A stretch of 63,761 bases of DNA, from assembly GCA_009746045.1 (NCBI GenBank), contig RPFO01000418.1, forward strand, positions 2,216,670 to 2,280,430, in the 5' to 3' direction. The position numbers and the translations under genes are program-made. This stretch comes from Mesostigma viride. Lineage: Eukaryota; Streptophyta; Mesostigmatophyceae; Mesostigmatales; Mesostigmataceae. This document shows positions 61,400-63,761 of the stretch, piece after piece. Numbering within the stretch: position 1 is the stretch's first letter; each line of letters starts with the position of its first letter. A model generated the notes under the pieces. That model worked only from the letters and a program-made list of their open reading frames with translations, did no database searches and had not been told where the DNA came from.

Positions 61400-62680
61400 G
61401 GCCCTAACGTCAATTACCACACCCCCTCTGCTAACGTTAGTGCCCAGCCCCCTCTGCTAACGTTAGTGCCCAGCCCCCTCTGCTAACGTTAGTGCCCCCC
61501 CCTCCTTTGCTAACATTAGTTCCCACACCCCTCTGCTAACGTAAGTGCCCCCCCCCCTGCTATCGTTAATGCCCACCCCCCTTCACTAACTTTATTCCCA
61601 CACCCCCTCTGCTAGCGTTAGTGCCCGCGCCCCTTTACTAACGTTAGTGCTCGTGCCCCTCTGCTAACGTTAGTGCCCCCCCCCTCTACTATAATTATTT
61701 CCCCCCTCTGCTAATAAACTTTAATTCCCACACCCCCTCTGCTATCGTTAGTGCCCGTGCCCCTTTACTAACGTTAGTGCCCAGCCCCCTCGGCTAACGT
61801 TAGTGCCCCCCCCTCCTTTGCTAACATTAGTTCCCACACCCCTCTGCTATCGTTAGTGCCCGTGCCCCTTTACTAACGTTAGTGCCCAGCCCCCTCGGCT
61901 AACGTTAGTGCCCCCCCTCCTTTGCTAACATTAGTTCCCACACCCCTCTGCTAACGTAAGTGCCCTCCCCCCCCTGCTATCGTTAATGCCCACCCCCCTT
62001 CACTAACTTTATTCCCACACCCCCTCTGCTATCGTTAGTGCCCGTGCCCCTTTACTAACGTTAGTGTCCAGACCCCTCTGCTAATGTTAGTGCCCGTGCC
62101 CCTTTACTAACGTTAGTGCCCGTGCCCCTCTGCTAACGTTAGTGCCCGTGCCCCTTTACTTACGTCAGTGCCCAGCCCCCTCGGCTAACGTTAGTGCCCC
62201 CCCCTCCTTTGCTAACATTAGTTCCCACACCCCTCTGCTATCGTTAGTGCCCGTGCCCCTTTACTAACGTTAGTGCCCAGCCCCCTCGGCTAACGTTAGT
62301 GCCCCCCCCTCCTTTGCTAACATTAGTTCCCACACCCCTCTGCTAACGTAAGTGCCCTCCCCCCCCTGCTATCGTTAATGCCCACCCCCCTTCACTAACT
62401 TTATTCCCACACCCCCTCTGCTATCGTTAGTGCCCGTGCCCCTTTACTAACGTTAGTGTCCAGACCCCTCTGCTAATGTTAGTGCCCGTGCCCCTTTACT
62501 AACGTTAGTGCCCGTGCCCCTCTGCTAACGTTAGTGCCCGTGCCCCTTTACTTACGTCAGTGCCCAGCCCCCTCTGCTAACGTTAGTGCCCGTGCCCCTT
62601 CACTAACGTTAGTGCCCGTGCCCCTCTGCTAACGTTATTCCCGAGCCCCCTCAGCTATCGCTAATTCCCGTGCCCCTTTA
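61400..62680 (+). repeat. Degenerate array of about 25 bp with CTAACGTTAG palindrome and 392-bp higher order
   Basis: Units read CCCCTCTGCTAACGTTAGTG plus CCCGTG and variants. The self-complementary CTAACGTTAG is the most constant part. A block including TACGTCAGTG repeats at 62,161 and 62,553, a 392-bp period, so the array also grew by large duplications. Confidence 0.93.
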
Positions 62681-62689
62681 TATTTGGAC

Positions 62690-63190
62690 CAGGAACACAT
62701 CCCACAACTAGGCTCAACTATCCCACAACCAGGAACGTGCATCCCACAACCAGGAACCCATCCCACAACCAGGAACGTGTATCCCACAACTAGGAACGTG
62801 TATCCCACAACCAGGAACGTGTTTCCCACAACTAGGAACGTGTATCCCACAACCAGGAACGTGTTTCCCACAACCAGGAACGTGTTTCCCACAACCAGGA
62901 ACGTGTATCCCACAACCTGGAACGTGTATCCCACAACCAGGAACGACTATCCCACAACCAGGAACGTGTTTCCCACAACCAGGAACGTGTTTCCCACCAC
63001 CAGGAACAAGTATCCCACAACCAGGAACGACTATCCCACAACCAGGAACAAGTATCCCACAACCAGGAACTGCTATCCCACAACCAGGAACAAGTATCCT
63101 ACAACCAGGAACGTGCATCCCACAACCAGGAACAAGTATCCCACAACAAGGAACCCATCCCACAACCAGGAACGTGTATCCCACAACCAG
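62690..63190 (+). repeat. 21-bp array TCCCACAACCAGGAACGTGTA, about 23 copies
   Basis: The variable last five bases (GTGTA, GTGTT, GACTA, AAGTA, TGCTA) recur in patterns, and some copies are 15 bp. It directly abuts, on its right, the truncated last exon of the inverted secreted-protein copy. Confidence 0.95.
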
Positions 63191-63194
63191 TCGC

Positions 63195-63584
63195 GCAGTC
63201 GGTCTGAATGACTGGCATTACAACGAGCGTCATATTCGTCTCCGGCTTGGCAGTGCCGTCATCCTGCATACAAAAAGCACAGTGGAGCCAGCACTTTCCC
63301 GCGGGTTGTAGCCGATATTCCTCGACCTACCATGGTCCGGATTCTCCCGATTTCTGGCCTGCGCTGGTTGTCTCCTTGATATTCCTCCATGCAGCGATAT
63401 TCACCAATGCGCTATCAATAAACAAGTCGACACCATCCGGTATGTAAAAAAAGCACGCTGCTGGCCACGACGGTCACGGCGATGATGAACGACAATAACA
63501 AGAACGCCTAAGAGCAGGCGTCATACAAACTAGAACAGACTGGAACAACTACTTACCCGGTCGTCTGTGATCTTGACGCAGAGC
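63195..63584 (-). pseudogene. Inverted partial copy 2 of the small secreted/membrane protein gene
   Basis: Minus-strand pieces matching copy 1: 63,584-63,557 (LCVKITDDR against LCVNPTADR), 63,507-63,415 (FLLLSFIIAVTVVASSV, PDGVDLFIDSALVN) and 63,263-63,195 ([20 protein letters not shown]). Splice sites are kept and frames agree. The last exon runs into the 21-bp array, where the frame continues about 30 codons ([10 protein letters not shown], then Trp/Leu-rich) to a stop at about 63,096. The signal-peptide exon of copy 1 is not matched, so the beginning is missing, different, or outside the window. The 54-bp element sits in its second intron. Confidence 0.65.
63324..63377 (+). mobile_element. 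54-bp dispersed element with 10-bp target duplication
   Basis: GATATTCCTC lies on both sides (63,314-63,323 and 63,378-63,387). Copy 1 of the host gene at 50,364-50,375 has the site once and without the insert. All copies end CTCCTT followed by GATA, so the boundary may include those bases and the duplication would then be shorter. Confidence 0.75.
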
Positions 63585-63761
63585 CTGGTTTACAAGGAAG
63601 CGAGGGAAACCGGCCACTATGAGCACCCCTACATAACCCACATAATGAAGGTTAGGAATCCTCCCCATCATGCTAACCGCAGACTCGGTGAAACGCCCCA
63701 TGCTACAAATACGATAGCCCAGCAACGACTACTTGCGGCCATCACCTTGTCCAAGTTTCTG

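Overview
The window is nuclear DNA of a eukaryote. Genes are split by GT-AG introns, intergenic and intronic DNA is packed with micro- and minisatellites, and several transposon classes are present. A plant-type (CCCTAAA-like) telomeric tract lies in one intron, and one gene appears to encode a chloroplast transit peptide. A plant-lineage alga (for example a green alga or prasinophyte) is the best guess, but it is inferred from these traits and not proven. None of the four recognisable host or transposon coding units is one uninterrupted reading frame; each was assembled by reading exon ends and checking phase.

Left part (1-25 kb): a plus-strand gene for a small membrane protein of the DUF3429 family (exons between about 1.5 and 11.8 kb); a minus-strand zinc-type medium-chain alcohol dehydrogenase (four exons, 19,296 down to 12,982); and a plus-strand plastid-targeted stress-response alpha/beta-barrel (Dabb) protein (five exons, 20,197-25,039). 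Their introns hold a 1.9-kb purine decamer array, a 16 x 35-bp array, a 0.3-kb (CCGT)n tract, small inverted-repeat elements and the telomere-like tract.

Middle (25-45 kb): two copies of one non-LTR retrotransposon 3' end (25.4-26.3 kb minus, 43.5-44.0 kb plus), a related 3' end (about 26.9-27.5 kb), and a long minus-strand gene of unknown function with low-complexity exons (37.6 down to 28.6 kb). Many short tandem arrays lie here.

Right part (45-63.8 kb): a satellite of about 250 bp carrying a 1.15-kb hAT-type element, which in turn carries a 0.49-kb TA-flanked element; a small predicted secreted or membrane protein gene with a second, inverted, partial copy 13 kb away; and between these two copies a Mutator-like (MULE) transposase gene of about 6 kb with a DDE core, a SWIM finger and an unusual cluster of 15 cysteines. 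The far end is four minisatellite arrays, one interrupted by a retrotransposon 3' end with an exact target duplication.

The strongest unusual signals are: the cysteine cluster and duplicated exons of the MULE; a 54-bp mobile-looking sequence whose insertion can be read against an empty paralogous site; a hairpin with compensatory changes at the 3' ends of several retrotransposon families; splice-site duplications in the dehydrogenase gene; and the nested hAT/TA-element insertion.
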